From: Pseudomonadota bacterium
GTDB taxonomy: Bacteria > Pseudomonadota > Alphaproteobacteria > Acetobacterales > Acetobacteraceae
Reading direction: 5' to 3'
DNA length: 5,934 nucleotides
Assembly (NCBI GenBank): GCA_021807465.1
Contig: JAKBCX010000115.1
Span: forward strand, 1-5,934
Shown in pieces: positions 5,420-5,934 of this stretch (positions within the stretch are counted from its first letter, which is position 1; each line of letters starts with the position of its first letter). The notes below the pieces were generated by a model. That model saw only the letters and a list, made by a program, of their open reading frames with translations, made no database searches and had not been told where the DNA came from. Both the position numbers and the translations under genes were made by a program.

Positions 5420-5934
5420 ATGAGGATCGATTCAAGCGTAGCGGCGGTGGTGACGGGTGGTGCCTCGGGCCTGGGGCTTGGCACTGTGCGGGCGCTGCGG
5501 GCAGCAGGCGTGAAGGTGGCGATTTTCGACCGCAACCCCGAGACCGGCGAGAAGATGGCGGCCGAAACCGGCTCGATTTTCTGCGAAGCGGATGTGATGT
5601 CTGAAGAGAGCCTGGATGCGGCCTTTGCCAAGGCGCGCGCGGCGCATGGGCAAGAGCGCATTCTGGTGGCCTGCGCCGGTGGCGGCAATGCCTTCACCAC
5701 CATCCGCAAGGACAAGGAAACCGGCGAGATCAAGCGCTTCCCCACGGCGGATTTCGCCCGCGTGGTGGCACTTAACGCGGTGGGCACGTTTGCCACCATC
5801 ACCCGTTTTGCCCAGGGCGTGGCCGAGGCCGAGCTGATCGACGGCGAGCGCGGCACAATTGTTTGCACCGCCTCGGCCGCGGCGCAGGACGGCCAGATGG
5901 GCCAGGCCGCCTATTCCGCCGGCAAAGCCGCCAT
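5420..5934 (+). CDS. SDR of the HSD17B10 / 3-hydroxyacyl-CoA dehydrogenase type II kind, 3' end cut by window edge
   Basis: 171 codons are visible and the frame is open at the right edge; a family member of about 255 residues would continue some 250 nt further. It shows TGGASGLG (12-19), Asp37 after strand 2 (NAD preference), CAGGG (85-89) in place of the usual NNAG, Asn119 in ALNAVGTF, Ser152, and Tyr165/Lys169 in AAYSAGK. The stretch TASAAAQDGQMGQAAYSAGK, the ADFARVVALN helix and the extra loop around 94-107 closely recall HSD17B10-type enzymes, which oxidise short or branched 3-hydroxyacyl-CoAs and also hydroxysteroids with NAD. This suits a beta-oxidation step on acyl-CoA fragments made by the divergent genes. 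Its start is fixed by TAGGAG upstream. Substrate specificity cannot be decided from the visible part. Confidence 0.9.
   Translation, partial: MRIDSSVAAVVTGGASGLGLGTVRALRAAGVKVAIFDRNPETGEKMAAETGSIFCEADVMSEESLDAAFAKARAAHGQERILVACAGGGNAFTTIRKDKETGEIKRFPTADFARVVALNAVGTFATITRFAQGVAEAELIDGERGTIVCTASAAAQDGQMGQAAYSAGKAA

Noticed and set aside
5287..5868. Minus-strand open frame of 193 codons over the start of the right-hand SDR
   Set aside because: It is antisense to an SDR with a complete cofactor site and catalytic residues, and the composition (Ser, Ala, Arg, Pro) looks like a shadow.
1..5934. tRNA, rRNA, CRISPR array, insertion sequence or phage attachment site
   Set aside because: No cloverleaf, regular spaced repeats, transposase motifs or long terminal repeats were seen; only short local repeats occur.

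Overview
The window is a GC-rich, gene-dense bacterial segment that looks like a catabolic cluster for a hydrophobic alicyclic, steroid-like or isoprenoid-like compound. Gene style fits a proteobacterium: a soluble CYP101-like P450, a pyruvate-dehydrogenase-type E2 domain of the Azotobacter kind, and a 3-alpha-hydroxysteroid-dehydrogenase-like SDR. Alphaproteobacteria are my best guess. No rRNA, tRNA, mobile element or CRISPR was seen, so taxonomy rests on protein resemblance from memory only.

Layout. Six genes lie on the minus strand and are read right to left. They are a stand-alone 2-oxoacid dehydrogenase E2 catalytic domain (4497-5207), an SDR (3577-4422), a cytochrome P450 (2144-3403), a DUF35 zinc-ribbon/OB-fold protein (1732-2136), a thiolase-fold protein (568-1728) and a DUF2889 protein cut by the left edge (1-568). 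A seventh gene, a second SDR of the HSD17B10 type (5420 to the right edge), is divergent on the plus strand. About 210 bp of noncoding DNA between 5207 and 5420 probably holds control sites for both directions.

The four leftmost minus-strand genes are packed with gaps of 7 and 3 nt and a 1-nt TAATG overlap, so they are almost certainly one translation-coupled unit. The P450 has the strongest Shine-Dalgarno in the window and 173 nt of upstream space, so it may head its own transcript. A 9-bp GC-rich hairpin separates the E2-like gene from the first SDR.

Working together (inference): the P450 hydroxylates an unactivated carbon, the SDRs oxidise the resulting alcohol or a 3-hydroxyacyl-CoA, and the thiolase-fold/DUF35 pair cleaves a C-C bond of an acyl-CoA. 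The thiolase-fold protein has neither catalytic cysteine of true thiolases, which points to an Ltp2-like retro-aldolase. The roles of DUF2889 and of the lipoyl-less E2 domain are unknown and are the most interesting parts. No P450 redox partner, E1, E3 or lipoyl protein lies inside the window.
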